This document shows positions 43,230 to 55,393 of a DNA stretch of 64,000 nucleotides, in pieces; position 1 is the stretch's first letter; every line of letters begins with the position of its first letter. Source of the stretch: Mixophyes australis (Eukaryota; Chordata; Amphibia; Anura; Limnodynastidae). The notes under the pieces are model-generated. The model was not told the origin of the DNA. It made no database searches and was given only the letters and a program-made list of their open reading frames with translations. The stretch is from the NCBI GenBank assembly GCA_036250195.1, contig JAVHZZ010000010.1:76193423-76257422 (forward strand), written 5' to 3'. The position numbers were made by a program, and so were the translations under genes.

Positions 43230-43269
43230 ATTAACAGAATAAGGTTTTTACTTACTCATACTACACTAA

Positions 43270-43590
43270 GGGCCTGAGTCATTAAAGAGAAAAAAAAAGT
43301 AAAAAAAAAGGTGTAAGTTTGATCCTGGACAAACCATGTTACAATGGGGTGCAAATTAGTTTATTATTTTGCACATAAGATAAACACTGACTATTTCTTC
43401 ATGTAGCGCACAAATACTTGATAGCTTTATTTTTACACTGAAATTCAAAGTTGATTTAGTACATGCCCTATCCCAACTATAAATCTGTCCCCTAATTTTA
43501 AATTTACCTCCCCCTCCAATGCAAAATGGTTTTGCCCAAGTGCAAAGTTACTCCTTTTTTATGCTTTACTCTCCTTAATTACTCAGGCCC
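43270..43590. mobile_element. GGGCCT-family MITE, copy 2
   Basis: Left GGGCCTGAGTCATTAAAG, right CTTAATTACTCAGGCCC, flanks TAA / CAA (43267-43269 and 43591-43593). The interior matches 59031 closely: AAACCATGTTACAATGGGG, TAGTTTATTATTTTGCACA and CACAAATACTTGATAGCTTT. Confidence 0.88.
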
Positions 43591-43593
43591 CAA

Positions 43594-45499
43594 GAATTCC
43601 TTTAACAACATGTCTGCTTTCAGATGTCAATTAGCAGAGTAAGGGTGTCTCGGACAGACATATAAACATTGGTTTCTTATTATGTTTGCATGTTATTGGT
43701 CGGTATGGTTCAGTGATGTACGGTGACTCATACTATTATTTGTGACCATCTTGATCATATTCCAAGTGAATAGTATGTATTTATCCTCATAAACTTTTAA
43801 AAGGTAATTAGAGATGTTAGATTACATGTCATCTACTGCAATAAAAAATGACCAGCCCTTTATAAAATATCCTTTATGTCAGTCAGAATGAAATGTTGTC
43901 TGTGCTGATCTGATATGAGTCAGATGGCAATTTTTAAGACATGCGCAACTCAAACTACACTGATGGCACCGCCTAATCTGTGAGCAGGAGAGAGTAAGGG
44001 ACTGGCATCACAGGAGGCAGTGTAGAGAGTGTGGGAAGATGTGGCACAGAGTCCGCCTACGAGAGCACTGCAAGGGACACAGGGAAAGAAGACTGGTATG
44101 CAGAGGAGAGTGCTGAGTCCTGTGTGCAGAATGAAAACACTCAAAAGTAGAGACCTGCCGTTCTTGAGCTGTATCCCAAGTTGAGAGGGTATGTCCACAC
44201 ATGAAGGAGAGATCACCATTAACAGCAAGAGTATAGCAAATCTTACTGCTCTAAATGTGGGAAATGTCTGTGACCTGTCAGCATTGGGGAGCTTGTTGTT
44301 AGTGCCTTCTATTGTGAGCCTTTATCGAGTCCTTGGTTAGAAAGGGAGGCCCATGCTCTTATTGATTTGCTTACGTGCTGGGAGGACTACAATCAAGATC
44401 AAGGTTGTCGCTGTGGTCTGTTGCAACCCTTCACCTTTGCTGAAACTGACATGGACAGTTAAGTCCGCCCTTTGTATAAGACAGTGTTAGGAGTTATACC
44501 TATAGAGACTGAGCCATATAAACACTTGTACACACAACTGAGATCTATATCCATTGAGGTGAATTAAATACCCTCGAGAGAGCTGCAAGAGATTGCACAT
44601 ATTCATTGGAAGTTGTGCCCATCATCACGGGTCTTGCCAGTCTACCTATAGTTGTAAACATGTCCACCAACTTGCCCGCCACTGTTAAAGACTTTACTAT
44701 GTTGCATCTGTTCATTACGGGCCTGAGTCATTAAGTGACGCATACTGGGTGTCACGAACGCCCAGCTTGTCCCAAATACAGCAATCGGAACAGCTGGTCA
44801 TGACTGGCGTCACCTTAGTCACTTAGCAATGAATACACTTTTTCGGCCACCACAAAGGATTTATTATGGTATCCTTACGTTCAACAGAACCACTTATTAA
44901 TGTTTCACATACACATGTAGCATGAGCCTCTCTGGGCTTCTTAAGTTCACAAAGAATCACGGAGAACACGCTAGATTAAATTTTTTAATCTGAAAAATAA
45001 ATAAAATAGGAAATAAGACCTGGTGTATGAGGGATCTCAATTGAGGAAAATACGACATTTCAGTCTTTATAGACCTCCTCATGAAAATGCACACAGTAAT
45101 GTCTAAAGTAGAAGATTTTAAACCCTTTTCCACATAGCTCTCACCCCCCACCTTTGGAGTTTAGCTGTCTAAAAGCAAAGATTGATCTCCCAAATGTCAC
45201 AGGGCTTTCGAAGTGAGCTAGGGATGTCCAGAGATCATGAATCTTCACAGGACCTGATTTCCCACCTTTGCTCATTCTGCTTGGCTAGATGGTTTACAAC
45301 TTTGGGGCTTCAAACTCCTCCAAGATCCTATCTCTCCCTGGTCTGGCTATTTTCAACAGATTAATGACACTTGTTTAATTTCAAACTCATGTCATCTAGC
45401 AAAGCACACGTTGAGATTACAGTACAAGATTACATAGAATAAACAATGTCATACATGAATTCAACAGAAAACAACAATCAGTCATTAGATAGTCGACAC
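43594..45499. other. Unassigned 1.9 kb with one MITE end
   Basis: A single GGGCCTGAGTCATTAAG end at 44719-44735 matches the GGGCCT MITE family, but the sequence beyond it differs and no partner end is found. The rest has no recognised gene; frames near 44 kb on the minus strand show no motifs. Confidence 0.5.
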
Positions 45500-46900
45500 A
45501 CTGTGCCTGATTCATGAGGGCACGTATCTGCTGATTTTGAGTATACAGTACGCAAAATCACTCTGTGCATGCTCAGAACCGACAGATACAGCCGGTAAAA
45601 CATTCATTTTCTGTACAGCAGTGCATGAAAAAGGCACTTACTACAGTCTACAAGAAAGGGGAGTGATCGGGGTGGGGAAGGGCCTGTGGCCATAGTGAAT
45701 GTATAGTGTAGGCATACCAAACTCCTGCGCGCACACAGCCATGACAGTAGCAAGCTCTACGGCCATGGAAGTAACCCTGTCTTTCTGCCGTATCTCTTGC
45801 TCCAGCTCTGGGGCTAGTCTAAGTCTGCCGGCTCTTTACTGTGTAAAAATAGCTAAAAAAAAACCCACGTGGGTTTCCCCCCTCCTAATGCTCTTATCTC
45901 TAGTGCTGCCAGGCATTTCCACGAAATCAGGAGAAAAAAATGTGTGGGGTCCCCCCAATTTTACAGAAACCAATGCTAGGCCAACCAGCCGGGTTGGTAG
46001 CACTATGGCAGGGGGACATATGGTAGGAGGTCCCCCTATCATAATGACAAACCATTTCCAGGCTGCTCAGCATGGGGCTGGGAATGGGAGACCCAGCCTG
46101 ATACTGAAAGCACTAGAGTTTTTCTACACCCATGAGGCAATGGCTGTAGGGCAAAAAAGTGAATTAAGATTAAGAAAAAGTGTAAAACACCATTTTAGCT
46201 TGTGGAACTAAAAGTTCCAGCCAGCCTGGGCTGCCAATAACAGTCTGGGCATGCTACAAGCACCAGCATACCCATGGCATCCCGCATGCCCTAACACTCA
46301 GGGCTAGCTGAGTCATGTAGTACCACAAAGTAAAATGTAAATAAAACACTTACCCCTCGTTATTACCACATTACTTTATTAAAAATAATAAAACCCTAAA
46401 ATAAATCACAACACCATCGGTATCAGCACATTTATCTATTAAAAATAATAAAACCCCATATTCTTACCATCTGAGGTCTTCATCTGTAAAATGTTACTCC
46501 ATTAGGCTTGAAAAAAACCATAGGAAAAAACACAGTGTAGCATGGGAAAATCCCCTACTGTATAAATAGACCTCACGTCTGTTAATATTTAATTCTGCAG
46601 CACGTGTTCTTCCGTAGAGGAACAAAGTGTGGTCGTTCTTATGGGTTTCTTTTTTTTTTTTGCCAAGCCAGATCGTTTGGATTATTTTGGAGTCTTTAAA
46701 ACTGAAGAAATGATTATTATTTTCAAAAACAGTTGGAATATTTTTGTAGGGTTTAAGTTTTGTTGGACTACTCCAGGACCTTGAATAATATTTATTTTGG
46801 ACACCTACAGGACCTGTGGAATATTATGGTTTTTTTGATGGCTTGATATCCTCTTAACCAGCCAGTCCCTCGTTACTCACAAAATGTGGAGCATAACAAC
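45500..46900. repeat. Unclassified dispersed repeat
   Basis: Starts with a MITE-like phrase GCCTGATTCATGAGGGCACG (45507) and includes the 90-bp block shared with 37.8 kb, a CACGTGGGTTTCCCCCCTCC stretch and a local duplication of ACATTACTTTATTAAAAATA / TTTATCTATTAAAAATAATA (46369-46396 and 46429-46456). The 170-codon plus-strand frame has no family features. Borders and class unknown. Confidence 0.4.
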
Positions 46901-47759
46901 ATGTACTTTTTATAGCCCTGGTTTATGTTCCCCAGCTCACCAGAGCACTAATGCAGTGTCTACTTACATGTGGATAAGGGGATATTGTAGCCATACCTAT
47001 ATAGAAGACTTTTTCGCTATGTTACTCACTGTAAAAAAAATGTATATCGCTTATTGTATCTAGGTACTGATATTGATATTGCAGTCAAGATGTTATTCAT
47101 TGTTCTTAAAGTGAAGCCAGATGGCTCATGGGTAAGGATCAGGTGGGCTCCAGGATACCATTTGTTCTCCCTCTTTGTTCACTACAGGAAGTCCTGAACA
47201 GCTGAAAGCTATGTCTGGCTATCCTAGATTTGGGGTTGAGTGCTATCCTAGATTTGGAGGTGGGGAAGACCATTTAGTATCCATTGTCTTCCACAGGACT
47301 GGGCCAGACTTTCTGTCAGGCGCACAGCAGGGGAGCCACTGTGGAAGGACAGCTCATCTCCACTCCCCGTCCAAACCCATGATCCAGCACCCACCAATGT
47401 TTAAGAGGTAGAAGGTCAGTAGTTTGCCTGCGGAGGGGAAAGCATTGTGGAAATTTGACCCTGAATATAAGGAACCACTCGAGGGGAGGAGGGGATGTTC
47501 ATTCTAAGGATTGATTCCTGGAAAGTGCATCTGCAGCTGAGAGAAATCCATGGGTCTTGGATTCTGCAAGGCAGGACAGCCAGGTGACTAACTATTTAAG
47601 CTAGTGGGGTAAGGGACAGATTATGTGGTAAACCTGTCTGATATTTACTGTTTGTATATAATATTCTAGTGATTGTTTTCATTACAATAAATGTATTGTT
47701 ATACTTTCTAACTGCATTTGCATGAGTGACTATACCTATATATCTATATAAACAGTCAT
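46901..47759. other. Unassigned 0.9 kb
   Basis: No supported gene or repeat end. Confidence 0.45.
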
Positions 47760-47990
47760 CTCACTCCCTCTTCAGCTCTCATTCCACTGAGAATACTCTC
47801 ACAAAAGTCTGAGGACCCCTTTTCACACTCAACCTTCTGGACCTCTCTGCCACTTTCAACCCCACTGATCATCGTCTTCTTCTGCACAGCATTCACTTCA
47901 TTGGTCTTTGGCCTTTTTTATATAGCGCCAATCATATAGTGCAAAGCTGTACAAGGAATAGTCCCTTTCTAAATTCCATACCACCCCCCT

Positions 47991-48028
<38 letters not shown>

Positions 48029-49010
48029 TTTCTTCAGAAGCCGATTGAAATACCAATACCACTTCTACTGTGATAATTCCCAAAATCTACCTCTCCAACC
48101 CTAACCCCCTCCTCTTCTCATGTGATCAACTGTCTCTCTGCTATTTCCAAATGGATGTATCAACACTAACTAAAGCTCAGTATGTGTAAAACAGAGCTTA
48201 TCATCTTCCCTTCTCCATGAGTTAACACCATGCCTTAAATCCTCCTCAAGTAAACACCACCACAATTTCTTCAGTCTCCCAAGTCTGCTGCCATGGTGTC
48301 ATCCTTGATTCTGTCCTCTACTTTCCTCAAACCCAGACTACTTGGCAATCCTGATGTTTCCACCATCTAAATATTGCTAGAATACACCTTTTCTTATAAA
48401 AAAATATCATCATATCCTGCCTTGACTACTGTTGTCTTATTCTATCTGACATTCCCCTCACCCATCTGTTCCTGCTTTAATGTGTCTTCAATGTTGCAGC
48501 AATGCTGGTGCACATCTGCAGCACTACACTATACCTACACTGTCTCATCATGTCATCAGGAATCAAACGTAAGTTACTCATTTTTGCCTCCAAAGTCCTC
48601 AAAAACACCATCTCTTCACACTTCTTAAACCTCAACCTCACGCTGTCTTAGATCTGCCTCTATCCTGCACCTCACTTCACCTCGTCCTTCATAGCCACCT
48701 CACTCCGATCTACAAGACTTCTCCTGTGCAATTACCAACTTACAGAATTCCCTACTGCATTGATCACACTCTCCCTGGTCTTCAAATCTTTATACACGCT
48801 CTGACCAACCTGATTACTAGAGCCAACCTTAACGTCATTTATACTACTCACACTTGTACACTTTTGCTGCTGTACCAATCTTCCCTCTGTGCCACACTCA
48901 CTCCTCTTGTCTCCGTTCTACTCTCTTCCTACTAGACTGTATGCTCTCATGAGCAGGGCCTTCCCTATACTTTGTGTTCATTTCTGAACTACCTTGCATG
49001 TTCTTGTTTT
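47760..49010 (+). mobile_element. L2-clade LINE remnant, 3' half, heavily decayed
   Basis: Plus-strand conceptual translation in shifting frames shows L2-type pol: a motif A echo (LLDLSATFNPTDH) near 47838-47876, then DQLSLCYFQMD..TKAQY near 48126-48190 (usual WMS-LKLN-TKTE), a VNTTTISSVSQVCCHGVILDSV block near 48250-48320, LDYCCLILSDIPLTHL near 48420-48470, and a 3' UTR phrase CTAGACTGTATGCTCTCATG at 48930s. Stops and indels are frequent, so it is much older than the 6.1-8.6 kb copy. A SINE fragment with a (CA)n tract interrupts it at 47.9-48.0 kb. Confidence 0.8.
47917..48025 (-). mobile_element. SINE tail fragment with (CA)n
   Basis: TTTATATAGCGCCAATCATA, AGCTGTACAAGGAATAG and CTTTCTAAATTCCATA match the SINE tail on the minus strand, followed by a (CA)n tract (47994-48024). 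The head is missing. It is inserted in the L2 remnant. Confidence 0.7.
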
Positions 49011-50280
49011 ATGTATGCTCTTAGCCCACAGTTCAAAAAGAATGCTTTGAATTTCTTAGCTGCTTCCAAAAAAGCTAAAATACTTGGGGTCTATATCACA
49101 ACTTCCTATTACTTGCAAGAAAGGGGAACATTTTTCACCCTCTTTTGTGACATCCAAATGCCTCTACATGCATGTAGAAGGTACTTTATCTCCTGATTTG
49201 GTTGCATTTCTACTGTAAAAATTACAATCCTAACCAGATCTTATCTGTTTCAGACAATCCCTGTCCAAATTCCATGCAATACCATTTACCAAGTACAGAA
49301 ACCCATAAAATGTATTTGCGTGAACAAATCATCCAGACTATGGTTTTCCATCCTTATCAGATTATCAAAGGAGGACTCTCGTATATATCTAAGTCCTATT
49401 ACGCTACCCACCTAAATCAGCTATTAGCTTGGTTTTCTCCTCATCTTCATCGAGATGGCTCCAGATTGAGATATCTAATACAGGAGTAACTTTTTTAGAC
49501 CCAATCTTAAACTCTCCTAAACTCTCTAGGTCAGATATTAATCTTGGAGATCCAATAATTAACTTTTCTAGAGCTATCTCGCTATATACCACTAAGAAAT
49601 TAAAGCTATCTATAATTCCTTCCCCAATTACCTCAACCTGGGATAATTCTGATTTTCCACCAGGTTTCCCTCTTTTATGTAGTCATTCCTGGAGTAAACT
49701 CATTGGGGGACTTAAGTTCATCTACAACATTCTCAACCTCTCGGAGAAATATGGTATACCACAATCCAATGTTTTTGAATATTCACAAATATGCTCTTAT
49801 CTACAATCCTGACCAAGATTGCAACTGTTTAGGATCTTTACACTATTCAAGCGAATGTCTTATTACAATCCTAACAGGTAGAGTGTGATCTCTATCTTTT
49901 AACATTTACTCCGCTCTGCTAATGCAGAACTTCTGTTGTGTTATGAGCTTGAATGGGAATTCTAGGACTTCCAATTGATGAGGACATGTGGAGCAGAATT
50001 AGGGATAGAGTTTACAGGGCTTCTATCCCTACTCTGATTCTCTCAAAACACATACAAAGAGATATAAGCAATGATACCTGGTACCCACAAGACTACATAA
50101 GACATATCCAGCTTACTCCCCTTATGCTGACGGAGATTTGGGCACAGAGGGGATTTCACATCTGGTGGCATTGTCCTAAGATTTTAATATTTTAGAGAGT
50201 AATTCAAACAATATTTAAACAGATATTGGAAATGTTGCTTGCCTTAATAAATCAGACTCAAAATGTTTGCATATAATGGA
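49011..50280 (+). pseudogene. L1/Tx1-type LINE ORF2, C-terminal half, degenerate
   Basis: Plus-strand translation in changing frames gives the post-RT part of an L1-clade ORF2: a KKAKILGVYIT block (usual IKYLGV.LT) near 49060-49100, a VKITILTRSYLFQTIPVQIP stretch near 49210-49270 (usual IKM-LP--LYLFQ-IPI-IP), then at the end DMWSRIRDRVYRASI near 49985-50030, YIRHIQLTPLMLTEI near 50095-50140 and FHIWWHCPKI near 50155-50185 (usual HIWW-CP-I--FW). The conserved terminal cysteine/histidine region is only partly kept. Many stops and frameshifts. Confidence 0.75.
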
Positions 50281-51738
50281 ATAGGAATTATGTACAGTCC
50301 TGCCATATAGCAAGGACTTTAGGTATGCAGCCTGACTGAGCCTGTCTTTATACTGTCAAATCATGCCATTTTCCTATTTTATGCGTCATCCAGCTAAGCA
50401 CTGAAAGTGTTGATCTCTCCTGAATTGTCTTTGCTAACCAAGTGTAGGGGACAAGTAGCGCTTCATTTAAAAGGAACAAAAATCCATGATCACATCCAGA
50501 CATTTTGCCAAAGAAAATAAGAATCCCTTTCTTTACTGCACCCTTCCTAAAATATTTCTGTGTTTTCAAGTTCCACTTACCACCTGCCACCTGTCTGACT
50601 TTAAATGCCATTAGGATGAATGCTCCTACGGATCTTTGCTGCCTAAGATAACATGGTAGACAAAATCAGAATGTTTTTACTAGTGACATCAACTTTAGAT
50701 TATATTTATAAATTACGTTTCTCTCAAATTACATAGCACCAGCATACAGCCTGTCTCATTACTGAGAGATCACATTTTGAAGAAATATAGGGACAGACCT
50801 CCTGTAGCTTTCATCACTGTGAAAAGAAGTAATGCCTAGAGCAGGCATGGCCAACAGGTTAATCGATAACTAGTGGTAGATCCACTGGCCAATTAGAAGT
50901 GAGCACAATCTTAAGCTCTTTGGAGAGAGGAAGAGGAACTCAAGAGTGCCTGTTGACTATTAATACACAGAGCTTACATGCAGACTAAAAACAAGCAAAA
51001 AGTGATGCAAAATTTCATTTTTACATGATCGGATCTCAGGAAATCTGCTTGCCATCAACCCAGGCTTCTGCCTTTCAGGGAGCTGTGGTCCTGTTCGTGT
51101 CTCTGTGCATAATGTTGATGGTGACGTAATTCATACTCACCTACTCTTCCGGAATTTCATGGAGGCTACCGAAAATTGTGGTGGCACAAAAGAGAAATCA
51201 GTGGAAAATTATCTATAAATGGACTGTACATTGGTGTAAATGTAAATTATATAAATACTAATGTAGAAACAGAAACAGCTCAAAATTACATGATTTAATG
51301 GGGAAGGGGGGTTTATTTTTCATCAACTTACATTTTATTGGAAACTCAAATACAAAACACCAGCCCTAAACCAACATCAAAATACCACAAGGATGGTTTT
51401 GGAAAAAAGCCAAAGCTAAAACATGCGGCAGATGCCCATCTTTAGTATGTACTATACAAAATCTGTGTATTTAAATATATGTATTAGCTGTAACATGGAT
51501 ATAGTTGTTGTGTTAGCTGTAATACTATTTGATGTGTATTTGGTTTTTTTATTAGCTGCCATGTAGAGCTGCAGTGCACAGGAGACACTTTCCAACCTTC
51601 CCACCTGGGGGACAAAGTTGACCCAATTTGGATGACGGGACATAGACCTCCAATCGGACTGTCCCGCCTAAATGGGAATGGTTGGGAGGTGTATATGTGC
51701 ATGTGTATTTAGTGTGATTTTGTGATGTGTACAGGTGT
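50281..51738. other. Unassigned 1.5 kb with one hAT-like end
   Basis: A possible hAT end CAGGCATGGCCAACAGG lies at 50843 without partner. No gene recognised. Confidence 0.45.
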
Positions 51739-51746
51739 TTCTTAAC

Positions 51747-52018
51747 CATAGTTGCCTACTCTCCCGGAATGTCTGGGAGACTCCCGGAATTTCTGGGAGT
51801 CCTCCCAGATTCCCGGGAGATCAGAGCAAGCTCCTGGCCCATACGATTAGTTGGCTGGTAGAGGCGGGGCTTAGTGATGCGGTACATGCGTCATCGCCCC
51901 CCCACTATAATAGGCCAAACTGACTGTGACACATTAGGGGGTGGGCCAAGTGACATGTACCGCTTGGCCACGCCCCCCAAAATCTCCAGAAGGGAGATCT
52001 CAAAAGTTGGCATGTATG
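51747..52018. mobile_element. CATACTT-family hAT MITE, copy 4
   Basis: Starts CATAGTTGCCTACTCTCCC, ends AAAAGTTGGCATGTATG, flanked by a perfect 8-bp duplication TTCTTAAC (51739-51746 and 52019-52026). The CTCCCGGAATGTCTGGGAGA hairpin and GGCCACGCCCCCCAAAATC are present. 272 bp, no coding sequence. Confidence 0.93.
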
Positions 52019-52026
52019 TTCTTAAC

Positions 52027-52683
52027 TCGTATTGGCTGGGTTTCCGGATTCTTTGAGGGTTAATTTGGATTTGCGCTACTCGTGTTCCCCTAAAACAAGA
52101 ATGTGGTCAATCTTAAACAGTGAATGAACAAAAAGCAGATCTCATGTCACCAAAGTACAACTACCTTTGACCAATATACTAAGAAACAATTATCAATTAA
52201 TCAAATGGATTCCTTCCTTTGAGTAGTGTGGAGATTTACACAATATCAATTCCCCAGACAAGTAATTATACAACTTTTTCACACTGCACAGCCACAGATG
52301 ATTACTTGCCCTGAGAAACAAGGCTTTCTAGGAGCTTCCATGTGCAACACAACTGAAATAAGAAGATGCTCCTGACTAAATGGGCAATACCCTTGTACTA
52401 CCAGCGTAGTGCAAATGGAGGTGGTCTAGGACAAGTGAAGTGTTATGTAAAACATTCTCCCCAAAGAAGATAACCTCTTTAATGGTAATAGAAATTACAC
52501 TCAATTTTACAGAAAGTGCTCATTTTGTCTTTTATTATCTGTCTACTTGTGGTGAGAGAAGAGTGTCAGGCATATTGAAATGGAACGGTAAAGCCTTTCT
52601 TAGATGATGCCTGGTTCCCCGATTTCATCCATATTAACTTACAATGTTTACGGTGATGTCAATGCTAAATATGGCACAATGTT
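52027..52683. other. Unassigned
   Basis: No supported feature. Confidence 0.45.
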
Positions 52684-52686
52684 AAT

Positions 52687-52811
52687 GGGTAAATGTAGCA
52701 ACAATCTATCATTTTATAGTTTGTACTAGATAAATGATAGCTAGAATCTGATTGGTTGCTATGGGCAACAACTCCACTCTTCCATTTTAGAATTTTTGAT
52801 ACATTTAGCCC
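52687..52811. mobile_element. Palindromic MITE remnant, deleted copy
   Basis: Left GGGTAAATGTAGCAA, right TTGATACATTTAGCCC, with AAT on each side (52684-52686 and 52812-52814). The right half keeps GATAGCTAGAATCTGATTGG and TTGCTATGGGCAACAACTCC, the left half is largely deleted. Related to 53237 and, through the CCAATCAGATTCTAG core, to 34428 and 40266. Confidence 0.75.
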
Positions 52812-52814
52812 AAT

Positions 52815-53233
52815 ATGTTTAATGTTGCATACAACTTTGTTATCCAATTCACCGTAGGGTATTATCAGTCATTTTAGGCACTGAAATGTCCCATCCATAA
52901 AGTTTCATTGACCTATTGTCAAGAAGTCTGATGCATAGGAGAAATGAAGATGATCAGATCTTCAACTCAAATATTTTCAGATCTGATATTTTACTTTTAA
53001 AGGTCAAAACTATATAACTATAAATAATGGTTAGTGAATGATGGGACATTTGTGGATACATGTTGCTGACAGGTTTAATGTGATTGAACTGAATACAGCT
53101 CCAATTATACCAGTCTCAGAGATATAGACAATTCAGAAGAACAATGAAGTCCCAACATAAATGCAAGAACAAAGGTAAGTCCAATGCTACCTATTCTGAT
53201 TCTGGGTTGCTGGATACGAACAATGAAACAGCC
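52815..53233. other. Unassigned
   Basis: No supported gene. AAAGGTAAGT occurs at 53172-53181 outside any recognised element. Confidence 0.45.
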
Positions 53234-53236
53234 CTA

Positions 53237-53421
53237 GGGGTAAATGTATCAAGCTGAGAGTTTTCCAGCGGGTTTGAAAAGTGGAGATGTTGCCTTGCAT
53301 GATGATAGCAACCAATCATATTCTAACTATCATTTTGTAGAATGTACTTAATAAATGATAGCTAGAATCTGATTGGTTTTTCAAACCCGCTGGAAAACTC
53401 TCAGTTTGATACATTTACCCC
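53237..53421. mobile_element. GGGGTAAATGTAT palindromic MITE, copy 1
   Basis: Inverted ends GGGGTAAATGTATCAAGCTG and GGGGTAAATGTATCAAACTG (complement), flanks CTA / CTG (53234-53236 and 53422-53424). The arms contain AGAGTTTTCCAGCGGGTTTG and the AATCAGATTCTAGCTATCAT core. CWG-type 3-bp duplications are known for some Harbinger elements. Confidence 0.85.
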
Positions 53422-53461
53422 CTGGAGTACAAATTGTGGAGCTAACATGGTGACACAATTT

Positions 53462-53463
53462 CA

Positions 53464-53553
<90 letters not shown>

Positions 53554-53554
53554 A
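53462..53554. repeat. (TATC)n microsatellite
   Basis: More than 20 ATCT units with one interruption (TATTATC) near 53521. The duplicated block at 53555 follows directly. Confidence 0.95.
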
Positions 53555-53690
53555 TGTATTCACAATGATGAGACAATAATTATTAATTTTGGTAGCTTAG
53601 TTTAAAATTAGGCAATATGTTTGTTCTCTCTGTCAAACTGCTGGACCTGTGGCCAGTTCAGTAACACATGTTGATGACCAAATTGGCCCC
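53555..53690 (+). repeat. Duplicated block A (pair with 55385)
   Basis: About 130 bp matching 55385-55530 at roughly 85-90 percent by eye: CAATGATGAGACAATAATTA, GTAGCTTAGTTTAAAATTAG, GTCAAACTGCTGGACCTGTG and GCCAGTTCAGTAACACATGT. Each copy lies straight after a TATC/TAGATA microsatellite, so microsatellite plus block is probably one dispersed repeat. Confidence 0.85.
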
Positions 53691-54723
53691 TTTATATAGT
53701 TCCTTGTAGTAACATCTATCTTATGCTGCCATCTAAAAAGTGCCGCTCTAGTGACAGTTATAGTAAGTTAATGTCTCTTACCCGCCTCTATCATGAGCTT
53801 GACCATTTTACAATAAATAAAATTATAGGTAGCTATATACAATCTTGCATGCCTTTTAATCTTACAAATATCACTATCGTAAGGTTTTATACATATAGTG
53901 ACACCTCTTATAAAACACTTCACTGTCACAAGCTCACTTTGATGCTCTGTGACTTTTCAGGAAACTGACACTACAGAGGCTACTTTTCTCCTTGTTCATC
54001 CATGAATCTTTTATGTTTGTAATGTTATTACATTTGTTTTAACAGGCGTTATATTATTTTATGCTTAGCCACCTCTTATAAACTCTAGGCTAGCGTCACC
54101 AAATGTTTTATGGTTACATATAAGTTAGCAATGTCTGTACTCATGTTTCCTGCAGCGTCTTATGAGATTATGTGGACTTTTTTACGTGGATAAACACATT
54201 AAAATATAAAACCTATTAACACTGTAGGTCATTTAGGAAGCGCACCGCAAAGCGCTTGGATGGTATGACCAGGATACTTAAACCTGCGTGCCTACCCTCT
54301 GCTCTTATGAGATACCTCCGCACCCCAGCAGTGAACTTAGGTTTCCAGAGAGGGAGATAATTCTGAAAGGGTGCACTGTACAAAATTCCACATCAACATT
54401 CAACCTCCCACCACTTATCACCTAAAAATACTGCACTGCTTCGCTTCATTTATGGTTTCTATGAATCATGAGGATACCTGTAGAGCTGTAAAACAGATGC
54501 TTTGCAGAGTGAAAATGGATGTCCACGCCGCCATGCAGCAAGGAATGACCCTAACAATGCACTCTACTTATCTCATTCCTGCTCCGCCAAACTATTAATG
54601 CATCTACTCCAGTGCACTTCAGTGTCCTACTCACAAGTTGGTTGGAAGTTAAGAGATTTTTCTAGACATTACTACTTGGATGAAGCTGCCTGTGTGGATC
54701 ATGGCTGCATTATGTTACAAGTC
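53691..54723. other. Unassigned 1 kb
   Basis: No supported gene; several short frames without motifs. Confidence 0.45.
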
Positions 54724-54726
54724 CAG

Positions 54727-54914
54727 GGGGTAAATGTATTAACCTCCGGTTTCTTAAACTCCCGCGAGTTCGGCGTCTTCAGCACTTAAATTTAAAGCGG
54801 CGCTGCCTTGTAAAGGGAAGTTTCCCTTTACAGGGCAGCGCCGCTTTAAATTTAAGCGCCGAAGACGCCGAACTCGCGGGAGTTGAAGAAACCGGAGGTT
54901 AATACATTTACCCC
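54727..54914. mobile_element. GGGGTAAATGTAT palindromic MITE, copy 2 (near-perfect hairpin)
   Basis: 188 bp with arms of about 91 bases differing at roughly 4 positions by eye. Both read inward as GGGGTAAATGTATTAACCTC, then CGGTTTCTT, CTCCCGCGAGTTCGGCGTCT and TTTAAAGCGGCGCTGCC. It is flanked by CAG (54724-54726 and 54915-54917). The outer ends match 53237; the inner arms are different, CpG-rich sequence. The close arm match suggests a fairly recent insertion. No coding sequence. Confidence 0.93.
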
Positions 54915-54917
54915 CAG

Positions 54918-55320
54918 ATGTATGAAAGCTGCATTTATAAATACTACTGCTTGCATAGTCCACACAGTTCAACCTAGTGCACCTCAATGGCCATGCTAAA
55001 TGTGTACAACAATTGTAGAACAGGACTAGGGCTGGTGTGAAAAATACAGGGACCCCATTCAAGAAACCAAGTTGTGGCTCCAATATTGCAGCTTTATTAA
55101 GAATTCAGTAAGAATAAGACCCTCGCATTAATTTAAAAGCAATTAAATAATGAAGCACCGATTATTATTTATTATAAACACAATATTTAATTAATGCCAA
55201 TAGTCATAGTCAGGCAAATCCTTGTCCAGGGAACCATTCTGATACTCAGGTCCTAAGACATGCCCTCATCTGCCTTATATTAATATGGAGAAAGATACAG
55301 AAACTGCCTATGCTATATAC

Positions 55321-55323
<3 letters not shown>
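54918..55323. other. Unassigned
   Basis: No supported gene or repeat end. Confidence 0.45.
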
Positions 55324-55373
<50 letters not shown>

Positions 55374-55393
55374 AGATATATAGATATATACAC
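55324..55393. repeat. (TA)n/(GATATA)n microsatellite
   Basis: A TA run then TAGATATAGATATAGATATA, leading into duplicated block B. Confidence 0.9.

Noticed and set aside
45699..46211. 170-codon plus-strand frame as host gene
   Set aside because: It spans the dispersed repeat shared with 37.8 kb and has no recognisable domain or splice context.
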